A stretch of DNA of 64,000 nt from assembly GCF_001042985.1 (NCBI RefSeq), contig NZ_JYKY01000028.1, forward strand, positions 1 through 64,000, written 5' to 3'. Of the stretch, positions 8,942 through 17,269 are shown piece after piece (the stretch's first letter is position 1; each line of letters begins with the position of its first letter). Both the position numbers and the translations under genes were made by a program. The DNA is from Pseudomonas lundensis. Lineage in GTDB: Bacteria > Pseudomonadota > Gammaproteobacteria > Pseudomonadales > Pseudomonadaceae. The notes below the pieces were generated by a model. The model made no database searches, was not told the DNA's origin, and saw only the letters and a list, made by a program, of their open reading frames with translations.

Positions 8942-9280
8942 TTGGATACTCTGTTCACCAAGATCATCAACCGTGAAATACCCGCAAAGATCATTTATGA
9001 AGATGATCAGGTTCTGGCGTTTCACGACATTGCGCCACAAGCGCCGGTGCACTTTCTGGTCATCCCGAAAAAACCGATCCGCACCCTCAATGACCTGACC
9101 GAAGAAGACAAAGCGCTGGCCGGTCATATTTTGTTCACCGCGCAGCGTCTGGCGGTCGAACAAGGCTGCGAGAAGGGCTTTCGTGTCGTGATGAACTGCA
9201 ATGAAGAGGGCGGCCAAACGGTTTATCACATTCACATGCACGTGTTGGGTCAGCGCCAAATGAACTGGCCGCCGGGCTGA
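8942..9280 (+). CDS. HIT family protein (HinT-type purine nucleoside phosphoramidase)
   Basis: Histidine-triad nucleotide hydrolase. The 112 residues end with the triad HIHMHVLG and carry the family opening DTLFTKIINREIPAKI. The start is a TTG, preceded by GGAG at a suitable distance; no ATG fits the conserved N-terminus. It lies between the SDR gene and coq7, all on the same strand. Confidence 0.92.
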   Translation: MDTLFTKIINREIPAKIIYEDDQVLAFHDIAPQAPVHFLVIPKKPIRTLNDLTEEDKALAGHILFTAQRLAVEQGCEKGFRVVMNCNEEGGQTVYHIHMHVLGQRQMNWPPG

Positions 9281-9398
9281 TTCATCGATCGGTTTGCGCG
9301 GGAGTGCCAAAACCTCCTGCGCTGACCCATGATCCAACGCAAACCCTGCCCGTCCGATTGGGGTAAACTGGCCGCCGTGATTTTTTCCGGAGGTAAGC

Positions 9399-10046
9399 AT
9401 GACTACCCAACGTCACTACTCGCCGATTGACCGTCTTCTGTTACAAGCTGATACCGCAATGCGCACTTTGCTGCCTTTCAGCGGCCAGCCGTATCGCCCC
9501 TCACCTGCCATCGTCAAACCTGAAAACCCGCTGGGGGAACAGGCCACGCGTCATGTGGCGGGTCTGATGCGCATCAACCATACCGGCGAAGTCTGCGCCC
9601 AGGCTTTGTATCAGGGCCAAGCCCTGACCGCTAAGCTGCCGCAGGTGCGCGAAGCCATGGAACATGCCGCTGAAGAAGAAATCGATCATCTGGCCTGGTG
9701 CGAACAACGCATTCGTCAATTGGGTAGCCACCCGAGCGTACTGAACCCGCTGTTTTACGGCATGTCTTTCGGGATTGGCGCTGTGGCCGGCCTGATCAGC
9801 GACAAAGTCAGCCTGGGGTTTGTCGCCGCCACCGAAGATCAAGTGTGCAAGCACTTGAACGAACACCTGGCGCAACTGCCGCCCGAAGACGAAAAGTCGC
9901 GCGCCATTCTCGAACAAATGCGCATCGATGAAGAACACCATGCTGAGTCCGCACTGGAGGCGGGCGGTTACCGTTTCCCGGCACCCGTAAAATTCGGGAT
10001 GAGCCTGATGGCAAAAGTCATGACCAAAAGTACCTATCGCATTTAA
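9399..10046 (+). CDS. coq7: Demethoxyubiquinone hydroxylase Coq7
   Basis: Di-iron monooxygenase acting on 2-polyprenyl-3-methyl-6-methoxy-1,4-benzoquinone in ubiquinone synthesis. The 215 residues contain the two carboxylate-bridged di-iron repeats: MRINHTGEVCAQALYQGQ with EEEIDHLAWC, and later MRIDEEHHAESA. A strong GGAGG site precedes the ATG. The gene ends at a bidirectional terminator shared with speD. Confidence 0.95.
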   Translation: MTTQRHYSPIDRLLLQADTAMRTLLPFSGQPYRPSPAIVKPENPLGEQATRHVAGLMRINHTGEVCAQALYQGQALTAKLPQVREAMEHAAEEEIDHLAWCEQRIRQLGSHPSVLNPLFYGMSFGIGAVAGLISDKVSLGFVAATEDQVCKHLNEHLAQLPPEDEKSRAILEQMRIDEEHHAESALEAGGYRFPAPVKFGMSLMAKVMTKSTYRI

Positions 10047-10069
10047 TCGCCCCTGCGCAAAATGCACAC

Positions 10070-10106
10070 AAAAAAGGCGGCTCACCTCACGGTAGCCGCC
10101 TTTTTT
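10070..10106. terminator. Bidirectional terminator between coq7 and speD
   Basis: A 13-bp stem with A6 on one side and T6 on the other (AAAAAAGGCGGCT/AGCCGCCTTTTTT, loop of 11 bases) lies between the convergent genes and can stop transcription from both. Confidence 0.92.
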
Positions 10107-10119
10107 GGTTGCTCGTTGC

Positions 10120-10911
10120 TTACGACATATTGCGTGCGTAAAAGATTTCGAGCATTTCGTGCTTCACACGCTCAGTGACCTGAGCGCGCTGCTCGGTCGA
10201 CAGATTGCTCGTGGCATCGCCGAACAGATAGTTATCCAGTTCGAAGTCCTTGAGCAGCATCTTGGTGTGAAACAGGTTCTCTTGATACACATTCACGTCG
10301 GTCATTTGATAACCGTCGCGGGTGTCTTCGGAGAGGTAGTTCTGGATCGAATTGATCTCGTGATCGATAAAGTGCTTTTTACCTTCCACGTCGCGGGTAA
10401 AGCCGCGCACGCGATAGTCGACCGTCACGATGTCCGAATCAAATTGATGGATCAGATAGTTGAGAGCTTTAAGCGGTGAAATAACGCCGCACGTCGACAC
10501 GTCGATGTCCACACGGAAAGTCGCGATTCCGTCCACCGGATGAATCTCCGGATAGGTGTGTACCGTGATATGACTTTTGTCGAGGTGACCCAAAATGGTC
10601 TCTGGCAGCGGGCCTGGGGATTCTTCGATCTGGCTTTCGGTAGGTGTTACCGGCTGCTCGGAAATCAGAATAGTCACGCTGGCGCCTTGGGGATCGTAAT
10701 CCTGACGGGCGATGTTCAGGATGTTGGCACCAATGATATCAACCACATCTGTAAGGATCTGCGTCAGGCGTTCTGCGTCGTACTCTTGATTGATGTACTC
10801 AACGTATGCCTGCTGGTCTTGCGGGGTTTCCGCATAGCAGATGTCATAGATGTTGAAGCTCAAGGTCTTTGTCAGGTTATTGAACCCGTGGAGCTTGAGT
10901 TTGCTTTTCAC
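10120..10911 (-). CDS. speD: S-adenosylmethionine decarboxylase proenzyme
   Basis: Makes decarboxylated SAM, the aminopropyl donor for spermidine. The 263-residue precursor is of the long E. coli type. It self-cleaves at K112-S113 in GHLDKSHITVHTYPE, the serine becoming the pyruvoyl cofactor. ADIEVSTCGVISPL-like sequence (here VDIDVSTCGVISPL) and the HFIDHEINSIQ block are conserved. It has no speE neighbour here. The 240 bases up to the OsmC gene show no further gene. Confidence 0.95.
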   Translation of the reverse strand: MKSKLKLHGFNNLTKTLSFNIYDICYAETPQDQQAYVEYINQEYDAERLTQILTDVVDIIGANILNIARQDYDPQGASVTILISEQPVTPTESQIEESPGPLPETILGHLDKSHITVHTYPEIHPVDGIATFRVDIDVSTCGVISPLKALNYLIHQFDSDIVTVDYRVRGFTRDVEGKKHFIDHEINSIQNYLSEDTRDGYQMTDVNVYQENLFHTKMLLKDFELDNYLFGDATSNLSTEQRAQVTERVKHEMLEIFYARNMS

Positions 10912-11151
10912 CGTAATAAAACTCTCTATGTCGATGCGGCTCGGCCGCGTGATCCAGCATGCCCGTCAAGTGCGTGGGACGCACCTGCGTAGGACGGTTA
11001 ACACCTCTTCGCGATGGCGATTTTGGTTATCTGTTCGGACCCGCCGCCGGGATGATTCCCCGCCACGACCCTTAAAAAAGTGGCGCATTATGCAGACGTC
11101 AGCGACTGATCGCCAGAGTCTGCAATGCTTTTATGAAAATTGAATGTCCAC

Positions 11152-11574
11152 TCAGCCCAGTTCGATTATTTCGTAGTCATGGCTGATGGCGACGCCAGCC
11201 GCGCCCAGCATGATCGACGCCGAGCAATACTTCTCAGCCGACAGTTCGATCGCACGTTTAACTTGTGCTTCTTTTAGCCCACGTCCCTTGACCACGAAGT
11301 GCAGGTGAATCTTGGTAAACACTTTCGGGTCCTCAGTGGCGCGCTCCGCCTCCAGGAACGCCTCGCAGCTTTCGACTGCCTGACGCGACTTTTTGAGGAT
11401 GCTGACCACATCAAAATTGCTGCAACCGCCAAGGCCCAGCAGCAGCATCTCCATGGGACGCACACCCAGGTTCCGGCCGCCACTTTCTGGAGGCCCGTCC
11501 ATGACGACGACGTGGCCACTGCCCGACTCGCCCAAAAACATGGCTTCGCCCGCCCATTGAATGCGTGCCTTCAT
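11152..11574 (-). CDS. OsmC family protein
   Basis: Member of the OsmC/Ohr superfamily, generally thiol-dependent peroxidases. The 140 residues contain a first cysteine in LGGCSNFD and a second in EKYCSASIMLG, spaced as in the YhfA-like branch. It is divergent from vfr and probably shares the 224-base regulatory region with it. The peroxide substrate is not known for this branch. Confidence 0.85.
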   Translation of the reverse strand: MKARIQWAGEAMFLGESGSGHVVVMDGPPESGGRNLGVRPMEMLLLGLGGCSNFDVVSILKKSRQAVESCEAFLEAERATEDPKVFTKIHLHFVVKGRGLKEAQVKRAIELSAEKYCSASIMLGAAGVAISHDYEIIELG

Positions 11575-11600
11575 CGCTCAGACTCCACTGTCTTAAAAGG

Positions 11601-11716
11601 GGCGCCAGCTTATCACAGGGCCAAAATTCAATGACTGGCAGGCCCGAAGCGTTTCTCTGACGCCGCATGAGGAAATTTCTGCGTTAGGTGAAGAATTCGT
11701 CTGTTAAGCTGGCGCC
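11601..11716. repeat. 12-bp inverted repeat plus direct repeat between osmC-like gene and vfr
   Basis: GGCGCCAGCTTA (11601-11612) is exactly reverse-complementary to TAAGCTGGCGCC (11705-11716), 92 bases apart. The right arm is also the first half of a direct repeat, GCTGGCGCCA at 11708-11717 and 11722-11731. Each half holds the 8-bp palindrome TGGCGCCA. The position in a divergent promoter region suggests regulator binding or looping; the factor is unknown. Confidence 0.55.
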
Positions 11717-11798
11717 AATTCGCTGGCGCCATGCCGGCAAGCGCTCTACATAAAAATAGATCAAACCCCTTACCGTGCAGGCTTTACGGGACACAACT

Positions 11799-12443
11799 AT
11801 GGTTGCCCTTACTCCCATACCCAAGATCAAGAACCTCGACAAATTTCTGACTCATTGCCAACGCAGGCGCTATCAAGCCAAAAGCAACATCATCTGCGCC
11901 GGTGAACGTTCACAGACGCTGTTCTTCATCGTCAAAGGCTCCGTGACCATCGTGATCGAAGACGACGACGGTCGTGAAATGATCATCGCCTACCTCAATG
12001 CCGGGGATTTTATTGGCGAACTGGGGTTGTTCGAACAGCCGGGCCTGGAACAGGCGCGCAGTGCGTGGGTCAGGGCCAAGACCGAATGCGAAGTTGCAGA
12101 AATCACTTACGCCAAATTCAGGGAGTACGCGCATCAAGAACCTGAAATCCTCTACGCGCTTAGCGGGCAAATCGCACAACGATTGCGCAATACCACACGC
12201 AAGGTAGGTGATCTGGCGTTCTTTGACGTGACCGGCCGCGTAGCCCGTTGTTTGTTGGAACTGTGCAAGCAGCCTGACGCAATGACTCACCCCGACGGCA
12301 TGCAAATCAAAGTGACGCGTCAGGAAATCGGCAGGATCGTCGGGTGTTCGCGGGAGATGGTGGGACGCGTGCTCAAGGATCTGGAAGAACAGAACCTGGT
12401 CAGCGTTAAAGGCAAGACCATGGTGGTGTACGGCACACGTTAA
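11799..12443 (+). CDS. vfr: Vfr, CRP-family cAMP-responsive regulator
   Basis: Homologue of P. aeruginosa Vfr. The 214 residues comprise a cyclic-nucleotide-binding domain (GDFIGELGLFE and the RSAWVRAKTECEVAEI block) and a C-terminal winged helix with TRQEIGRIVGCSREMVGRVL. The ATG at 11799 matches the Vfr N-terminus (MVA...); an in-frame ATG eight codons upstream exists. Its stop overlaps that of the convergent lipoate-ligase-like gene. In fluorescent pseudomonads its targets differ from P. aeruginosa virulence genes, so its regulon is not inferred. Confidence 0.93.
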   Translation: MVALTPIPKIKNLDKFLTHCQRRRYQAKSNIICAGERSQTLFFIVKGSVTIVIEDDDGREMIIAYLNAGDFIGELGLFEQPGLEQARSAWVRAKTECEVAEITYAKFREYAHQEPEILYALSGQIAQRLRNTTRKVGDLAFFDVTGRVARCLLELCKQPDAMTHPDGMQIKVTRQEIGRIVGCSREMVGRVLKDLEEQNLVSVKGKTMVVYGTR

Positions 12444-13141
12444 GGCTTTAGCAACGGCGCCAGAAGGTCTTGATAGCGGGAAGCCAGCTGTTCAAAAAAG
12501 TCGGGCGCCGCAAACACCTCGTGCAACGCAATGTGACTCTGCGCACGGCAACGCTGCTCCAGTGAACACAGCCCATTGAATCGGTTGACCGACGCCACCA
12601 TCGATTCGCGCTCGTTATCCAGCAGCAGAGCACCGTGAACCAGCCCCACCGGCCGTTGCCCCCCCTGACTCTGGCGCCAGCGCTGAGCGGTACCCACCAA
12701 CTTGCGTCCATTGAGGTTGACGTTGAAACGGCCATCACAGAAAGCCCCTTCAATTTCCCCCAATGAAGCAACGCCGCCCAGTTCGGTCAAAAGATCACAG
12801 ATGGGTTGGCACAGGCGCTGATAAGCAGTTTCGATACGCCCCTGATCCCCCTCGCTGCGAAGCGGGGCGTAAACCAGCGCGATGTTGACCGTAGAAGCGG
12901 ATTGAGGAACCGGCTCGCCGCCTGTTTCCCGCAACAGGATCGGCCAACCGTGGGTCGCCAGTTCAACACTCGCGCTCTCGAAACCGGGCAGTCGAGCCAG
13001 GCGTTTAGGCATGACCAACGCCCGGTCGGTAGGCTGCCAAAACAGCACCCCGGCTTCACACTCACCCGCGCAGACCGATGCCAGCAAATCCTGTTCGGCT
13101 TTGAGCCCGGCTTCGACACAGAGACGCTGAATACGAGTCAT
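12440..13141 (-). CDS. Lipoate/biotin-protein ligase family protein
   Basis: A 233-residue member of the LplA/LipB (BPL_LPL) fold. It keeps RETGGEPVPQ (the RRxxGGG-like loop), FNVNLNGRKLVGTAQRW (the GRKIxGxAQR ligase block) and LVHGALLLD. AAGGA precedes the ATG at 13141; a longer frame to 13267 overlaps trpC and is not family-like. It lies 28 bases after trpC and may be the last gene of the trp transcript. Whether it attaches lipoate, octanoate or something else is not visible. Confidence 0.8.
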   Translation of the reverse strand: MTRIQRLCVEAGLKAEQDLLASVCAGECEAGVLFWQPTDRALVMPKRLARLPGFESASVELATHGWPILLRETGGEPVPQSASTVNIALVYAPLRSEGDQGRIETAYQRLCQPICDLLTELGGVASLGEIEGAFCDGRFNVNLNGRKLVGTAQRWRQSQGGQRPVGLVHGALLLDNERESMVASVNRFNGLCSLEQRCRAQSHIALHEVFAAPDFFEQLASRYQDLLAPLLKP

Positions 13142-13169
13142 AGCAGTCCTTGGAAAACGCTGGCCGGGT

Positions 13170-14006
13170 TTAATCCGCTGTTGAGCCCGAAATGGGTGTA
13201 CCGCGCTCCGGGAAGAACAACCGCTGCAATTCTGCGCCCGGACTTTCAGCGCGCATGAATGCTTCACCGACCAAGAATGAATACACCTCGCTGATTTCCA
13301 TCAGCTCGACGTCGGCGCGGTTCAAAATCCCGCTTTCGGTAATCACCAGTCGATCACGAGGCACACGGGGCAACAGGTCCAGTGTGGTGTCCAAACTCAC
13401 CTCAAAGGTGTGCAGGTTGCGGTTGTTGATGCCGATCAAAGGCGTATCAAGGGTTTTCAGCGCTCGCTCAAGCTCATCGCCGTCATGCACTTCAACCAGC
13501 ACGTCGAGCCCCACGCTTTTGGCAACACTGGCCAGTTCGGCCATCTTGACGTCATCCAGCGCCGAAACAATCAACAGCACGCAGTCCGCACCCAGTGCGC
13601 GGGCTTCAACGATCTGATACGGATCGATCATGAAATCCTTGCGGATTACCGGCAGCTTGCACGCCGCGCGCGCCTGCTGCAGGTACGCGTCTGCGCCCTG
13701 AAAAAAATCGATGTCCGTCAGCACTGAAAGGCAGGTTGCGCCGCCTTTTTCATAGCTTTGTGCAATGTCAGCAGGCACAAAGTGCTCGCGGATCACACCT
13801 TTGCTCGGTGATGCTTTCTTGATTTCGGCAATCACCGCCGGCTGCTTCAACTTGGCCTGCGCCAGCAATGCTTTGGCAAAGCCACGGACCGGATCGGCCT
13901 GAGCGACCTGACGTTCAAGTTCAGCCAAACTGATGCGCGCGCTACGCTCGGCCACTTCCTGAACCTTGCGCGCCAGAATATTTTCCAGAACGGTTGGCAC
14001 ACTCAT
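13170..14006 (-). CDS. trpC: Indole-3-glycerol phosphate synthase
   Basis: Ring-closing step of tryptophan synthesis. The 278-residue TIM barrel carries PAVIAEIKKASPSKG, VLTDIDFFQG, VIRKDFMIDPYQI and ITESGI, all active-site strands of the family. Its ATG overlaps the trpD stop by 4 bases, indicating translational coupling. It is single-function, not fused to trpF. Confidence 0.96.
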   Translation of the reverse strand: MSVPTVLENILARKVQEVAERSARISLAELERQVAQADPVRGFAKALLAQAKLKQPAVIAEIKKASPSKGVIREHFVPADIAQSYEKGGATCLSVLTDIDFFQGADAYLQQARAACKLPVIRKDFMIDPYQIVEARALGADCVLLIVSALDDVKMAELASVAKSVGLDVLVEVHDGDELERALKTLDTPLIGINNRNLHTFEVSLDTTLDLLPRVPRDRLVITESGILNRADVELMEISEVYSFLVGEAFMRAESPGAELQRLFFPERGTPISGSTAD

Positions 14007-15052
14007 GCTTCATTCTCCTGCTTGAAAATCGCGGTAAACGCGCCCAGTTCTTCCAGCTTCTCCCGGGCCAGCCCGGTGTGCAGCGCATCGTGCGCCAGCG
14101 CCACACCCTCTTTCAGAGTGTAGGCAAGATCAGCAGCGTATAACGCAGCACCCGCATTCAGCACGATCATCTCGGCGGCCTTCTGCCCGGCCTCGGTCTT
14201 ACGGCGCCCCAGCGCATCGCGAATCAGCTCCAGCGATTGCTCGGGGCTGTCGACCACCAGGCCAAACAGGCTTTGGCTCTTGATGCCCAGGTCTTCAGGC
14301 TGAACCCAATATTCCGTGATCTCGCCTTTGCGCAGCTCAGCGACATACGTCGGCGCGGCCAGGCTGAACTCGTCCAGGCCGTCCTGCGAATGAACCACCA
14401 GCACATGCTTGCTGCCCAGACGCTGTAACACTTCGGCCAAAGGACGGCACAACGCCTGGCTGAACACGCCGACCACCTGGTGCAACACACCGGCTGGATT
14501 CGTAAGCGGGCCAAGCATGTTGAACAGGGTACGCAGGCCCAGATCACGACGCGGGATGGCCGCGTGCTTCATGGCGCCATGATGGGATTGGGCAAACATG
14601 AAACCAATGCCCACGCTGTCAATGCAGCGAGCCACTTGCACCGGGGTCAGGTTCAGGTAAACGCCTGCCGCCTCCAGTAAGTCAGCACTGCCGCTTTTGC
14701 CAGAGACAGCGCGATTGCCGTGTTTGGCAACCGTGCAACCGGCCGCTGCGATCACCAGGGCGGACGCTGTGGAAACGTTGAAAATATTCGCACCGTCGCC
14801 GCCGGTGCCCACAATGTCGACCACGCCATCGAGTGTGTTGAGTTCGACTTTGTCCGCCAGCTCACGCATTACTGTGACCGCACCGACGATTTCGTCGATG
14901 CTTTCACTCTTCATGCGCATGCCCATCATGAAGGCGCCGATCTGCGCCTCAGTGCATTCGCCGGTCATGATGTCGCGCATCACATCGCGCATTTCCTCGG
15001 TGCTCAGGTCGAGGTGACCGACGATACGGTTCAGGGCAGTCTTGATATCCAT
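14003..15052 (-). CDS. trpD: Anthranilate phosphoribosyltransferase
   Basis: Joins anthranilate to PRPP. The 349 residues contain the PRPP-binding VGTGGDGANIFNVSTA loop, KHGNRAVSGKSGSAD and HHGAMKHAAIPRRDLG. It starts 9 bases after trpG and overlaps trpC by 4, inside the trpEGDC cluster. Confidence 0.96.
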   Translation of the reverse strand: MDIKTALNRIVGHLDLSTEEMRDVMRDIMTGECTEAQIGAFMMGMRMKSESIDEIVGAVTVMRELADKVELNTLDGVVDIVGTGGDGANIFNVSTASALVIAAAGCTVAKHGNRAVSGKSGSADLLEAAGVYLNLTPVQVARCIDSVGIGFMFAQSHHGAMKHAAIPRRDLGLRTLFNMLGPLTNPAGVLHQVVGVFSQALCRPLAEVLQRLGSKHVLVVHSQDGLDEFSLAAPTYVAELRKGEITEYWVQPEDLGIKSQSLFGLVVDSPEQSLELIRDALGRRKTEAGQKAAEMIVLNAGAALYAADLAYTLKEGVALAHDALHTGLAREKLEELGAFTAIFKQENEA

Positions 15053-15061
15053 ATGAAGTCC

Positions 15062-15655
15062 TTAGCGCGTGCCGCCGGTTTGTTTAAGAAAGTTGGCGAA
15101 CAGTTCATGACCTTGCTCGGTCAGGATCGATTCAGGGTGAAACTGCACCCCTTCGATGTGGAGGGTTTTGTGACGCACGCCCATGATCTCGTCGACCGAG
15201 CCATCGGCATGTTGCGTCCAGGCCGTCAGCTCAAGGCAGTCCGGCAGGGTCTCGCGCTTGACCACCAGCGAGTGATAACGGGTGACGGTCAACGGGTTGT
15301 TCAATCCCTCGAACACCCCCGTGTCGCGGTGATAAACCGGGCTGGTCTTGCCGTGCATCACTTGGCGCGCACGCACCACATCGCCGCCAAAGGCCTGCCC
15401 GATGGATTGATGCCCCAGGCACACGCCCAGAATCGGCAATTTGCCCGCGAAGTGTTTAATCGCTTCAAGTGAGATGCCCGCCTCATTCGGCGTGCACGGG
15501 CCGGGCGAAACCACAATGTGCTCGGGGTTGAGCGCTTCGATCTCGGCCACAGTCAGCTCATCGTTGCGCACCACCTTGACCTCTGCACCCAGCTCGCCGA
15601 GGTACTGCACAACGTTGTACGTAAAAGAGTCGTAATTATCGATCATCAGCAACAT
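15062..15655 (-). CDS. trpG: Anthranilate synthase component II (glutamine amidotransferase)
   Basis: Supplies ammonia from glutamine to TrpE. The 197-residue class I amidotransferase has the catalytic C79 in GVCLGHQSIGQ and the His/Glu pair in VQFHPESIL. TGAGGAG, which includes the trpE stop, forms its ribosome-binding site; only 11 bases separate it from trpE. In P. aeruginosa this junction is interrupted by pyocin genes, but not here. Confidence 0.96.
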   Translation of the reverse strand: MLLMIDNYDSFTYNVVQYLGELGAEVKVVRNDELTVAEIEALNPEHIVVSPGPCTPNEAGISLEAIKHFAGKLPILGVCLGHQSIGQAFGGDVVRARQVMHGKTSPVYHRDTGVFEGLNNPLTVTRYHSLVVKRETLPDCLELTAWTQHADGSVDEIMGVRHKTLHIEGVQFHPESILTEQGHELFANFLKQTGGTR

Positions 15656-15666
15656 GGCTAAGCTCC

Positions 15667-17154
15667 TCAGACGTCGGACGCGGGGGTTTGTTCGGCGAGC
15701 GCTACGGCACGAAACATCGCGCGGCGTTTATTCAGCGTCTCTTCCCACTCCAGGGCCGGTACCGAGTCGGCAACAATCCCGCCGCCCGCTTGCACATGCA
15801 ACTCACCGTTCTTGATCACCGCTGTACGAATGGCGATAGCCGTGTCCATATTGCCGTTCCACGCAAAATAACCGACCGCGCCGCCGTACACGCCGCGCTT
15901 GACCGGTTCCAGTTCGTCGATGATCTCCATCGCACGGATTTTCGGCGCACCCGACAACGTGCCTGCCGGCAAAATCGCACGCAAGGCGTCCATCGCCGTC
16001 AGACCGCTCTTCAACTGGCCGGTGACATTGGACACGATGTGCATCACGTTGGAGTAACGCTCGATCACCATTTTTTCGGTGAGCTTGACCGAACCAATTT
16101 CAGAGACCCGCCCCGTGTCATTGCGCCCCAGGTCGATCAGCATCAAGTGTTCAGCGATTTCCTTGTCATCACCGAGCAAGTCCTGCTCCAGCGCCAGATC
16201 CGCCTCTTCGGTCGCACCCCGCGGACGCGTCCCGGCAATCGGGCGCACGGTGATCAAATTATCTTCAACCCGCACCAGCACTTCAGGCGAGCTGCCCACC
16301 ACGTGGAAGTCGCCAAAGTTGAAGAAGTACATATACGGCGTCGGGTTGAAGCAGCGCAGCGCGCGATACAGATCGATCGGCGCGGCCTTGAAATCGATGG
16401 ACATGCGCTGCGAAGGCACCACCTGCATGCAATCGCCCGCAAGAATGTAATCCTTGATGGTATCGACAGCTTTCTCGTAGTCGCTCTGGGTAAAACTGGA
16501 ACGGAATACCGGGTCGGCTGCCTGTTGGGCCGTGAAGTCCAGACCGCGGCGCGGCGCAATCGGCTGACGCAATTGCTCAAGCAATGCTTCAAGTCGCGCC
16601 TGCCCCTCTTCGTACGCACCTGGCTGTGCAGGATCGACCAGCACAATCGCGTGCATCTTGCCTGCGAGGTTGTCGAACACCACCACGGCATCGGACACCA
16701 TCAGCAGGATATCCGGCACGCCCAGCGGATCCGGGTTCGGGCATTGGCCCAAACGTTTTTCCACGTACCGCACACAGTCATAACCGAAGTAGCCCACCAA
16801 ACCACCGTTGAAACGCGGCAACCCGGCAATGGTCGGCACGTTGTAACGGGCCTTGAAGGCTTCGACAAACGCCAGCGGATCTTCGGCCTCGCAGGACTCG
16901 ATCTCGACACCGTCGTGGGTCACACGCACCTGATGGTCGTGCACGCGCAATACGGTGCGGCACGGCAAACCGATGATCGAATAACGCCCCCACTTCTCGC
17001 CGCCCTGCACCGACTCCAGCAAATAGGAGTTGGGCTGATCGGCCAGTTTCAGGTAGATCGACAGCGGCGTGTCAAAGTCGGCAAGGGTTTCGCGGGCAAG
17101 CGGGATACGGTTATAGCCGGCAGCGGCCAAACGCAGGAATTCTTCACGGATCAT
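15667..17154 (-). CDS. trpE: Anthranilate synthase component I
   Basis: Converts chorismate to anthranilate with TrpG. The 495-residue chorismate-binding enzyme carries the N-terminal tryptophan feedback region (LLESVQGGEKWGRYS) and C-terminal blocks RPIAGTRPRG, LIDLGRNDTGRV, ILPAGTLSGAPK and QAGGGIVADS. GAGG lies just upstream of the ATG. The region before it holds a Trp-rich leader peptide that overlaps the gph end, consistent with control by attenuation as reported for P. putida trpE. Confidence 0.97.
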   Translation of the reverse strand: MIREEFLRLAAAGYNRIPLARETLADFDTPLSIYLKLADQPNSYLLESVQGGEKWGRYSIIGLPCRTVLRVHDHQVRVTHDGVEIESCEAEDPLAFVEAFKARYNVPTIAGLPRFNGGLVGYFGYDCVRYVEKRLGQCPNPDPLGVPDILLMVSDAVVVFDNLAGKMHAIVLVDPAQPGAYEEGQARLEALLEQLRQPIAPRRGLDFTAQQAADPVFRSSFTQSDYEKAVDTIKDYILAGDCMQVVPSQRMSIDFKAAPIDLYRALRCFNPTPYMYFFNFGDFHVVGSSPEVLVRVEDNLITVRPIAGTRPRGATEEADLALEQDLLGDDKEIAEHLMLIDLGRNDTGRVSEIGSVKLTEKMVIERYSNVMHIVSNVTGQLKSGLTAMDALRAILPAGTLSGAPKIRAMEIIDELEPVKRGVYGGAVGYFAWNGNMDTAIAIRTAVIKNGELHVQAGGGIVADSVPALEWEETLNKRRAMFRAVALAEQTPASDV

Positions 17155-17269
17155 GAGGTGCCTCGTGGTCTGAGGGTCAAACTGTCAGGTATGCAAACGT
17201 GCCGGATCTCCGGCCAGATTCAAGTCAGGCGCGCCAACGCCAGCGGGCCAGGGCCTTGATAACTTTCAT
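17155..17269 (-). promoter_or_regulatory. Putative trpE leader (attenuator) with in-frame leader peptide inside gph
   Basis: The last 14 codons of gph (17225-17269) read MKVIKALARWRWRA and stop 70 bases before trpE. With two nearly adjacent Trp codons before a stop, this is a textbook leader peptide and has its own ATG (17267-17269). Downstream, GCCGG/CCGGC can form a small hairpin with only a short T stretch (GTTTGC), so a classic terminator is not evident. No strong ribosome-binding site precedes the internal ATG. Attenuation is inferred from the Trp codons and from P. putida work on trpE. Confidence 0.5.

Noticed and set aside
15688..17259. 523-codon open frame on the plus strand opposite trpE
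   Set aside because: It is antisense to trpE, whose protein shows all family motifs. Its predicted protein is rich in His/Arg/Gln with no recognisable domain, a common shadow in GC-rich DNA.
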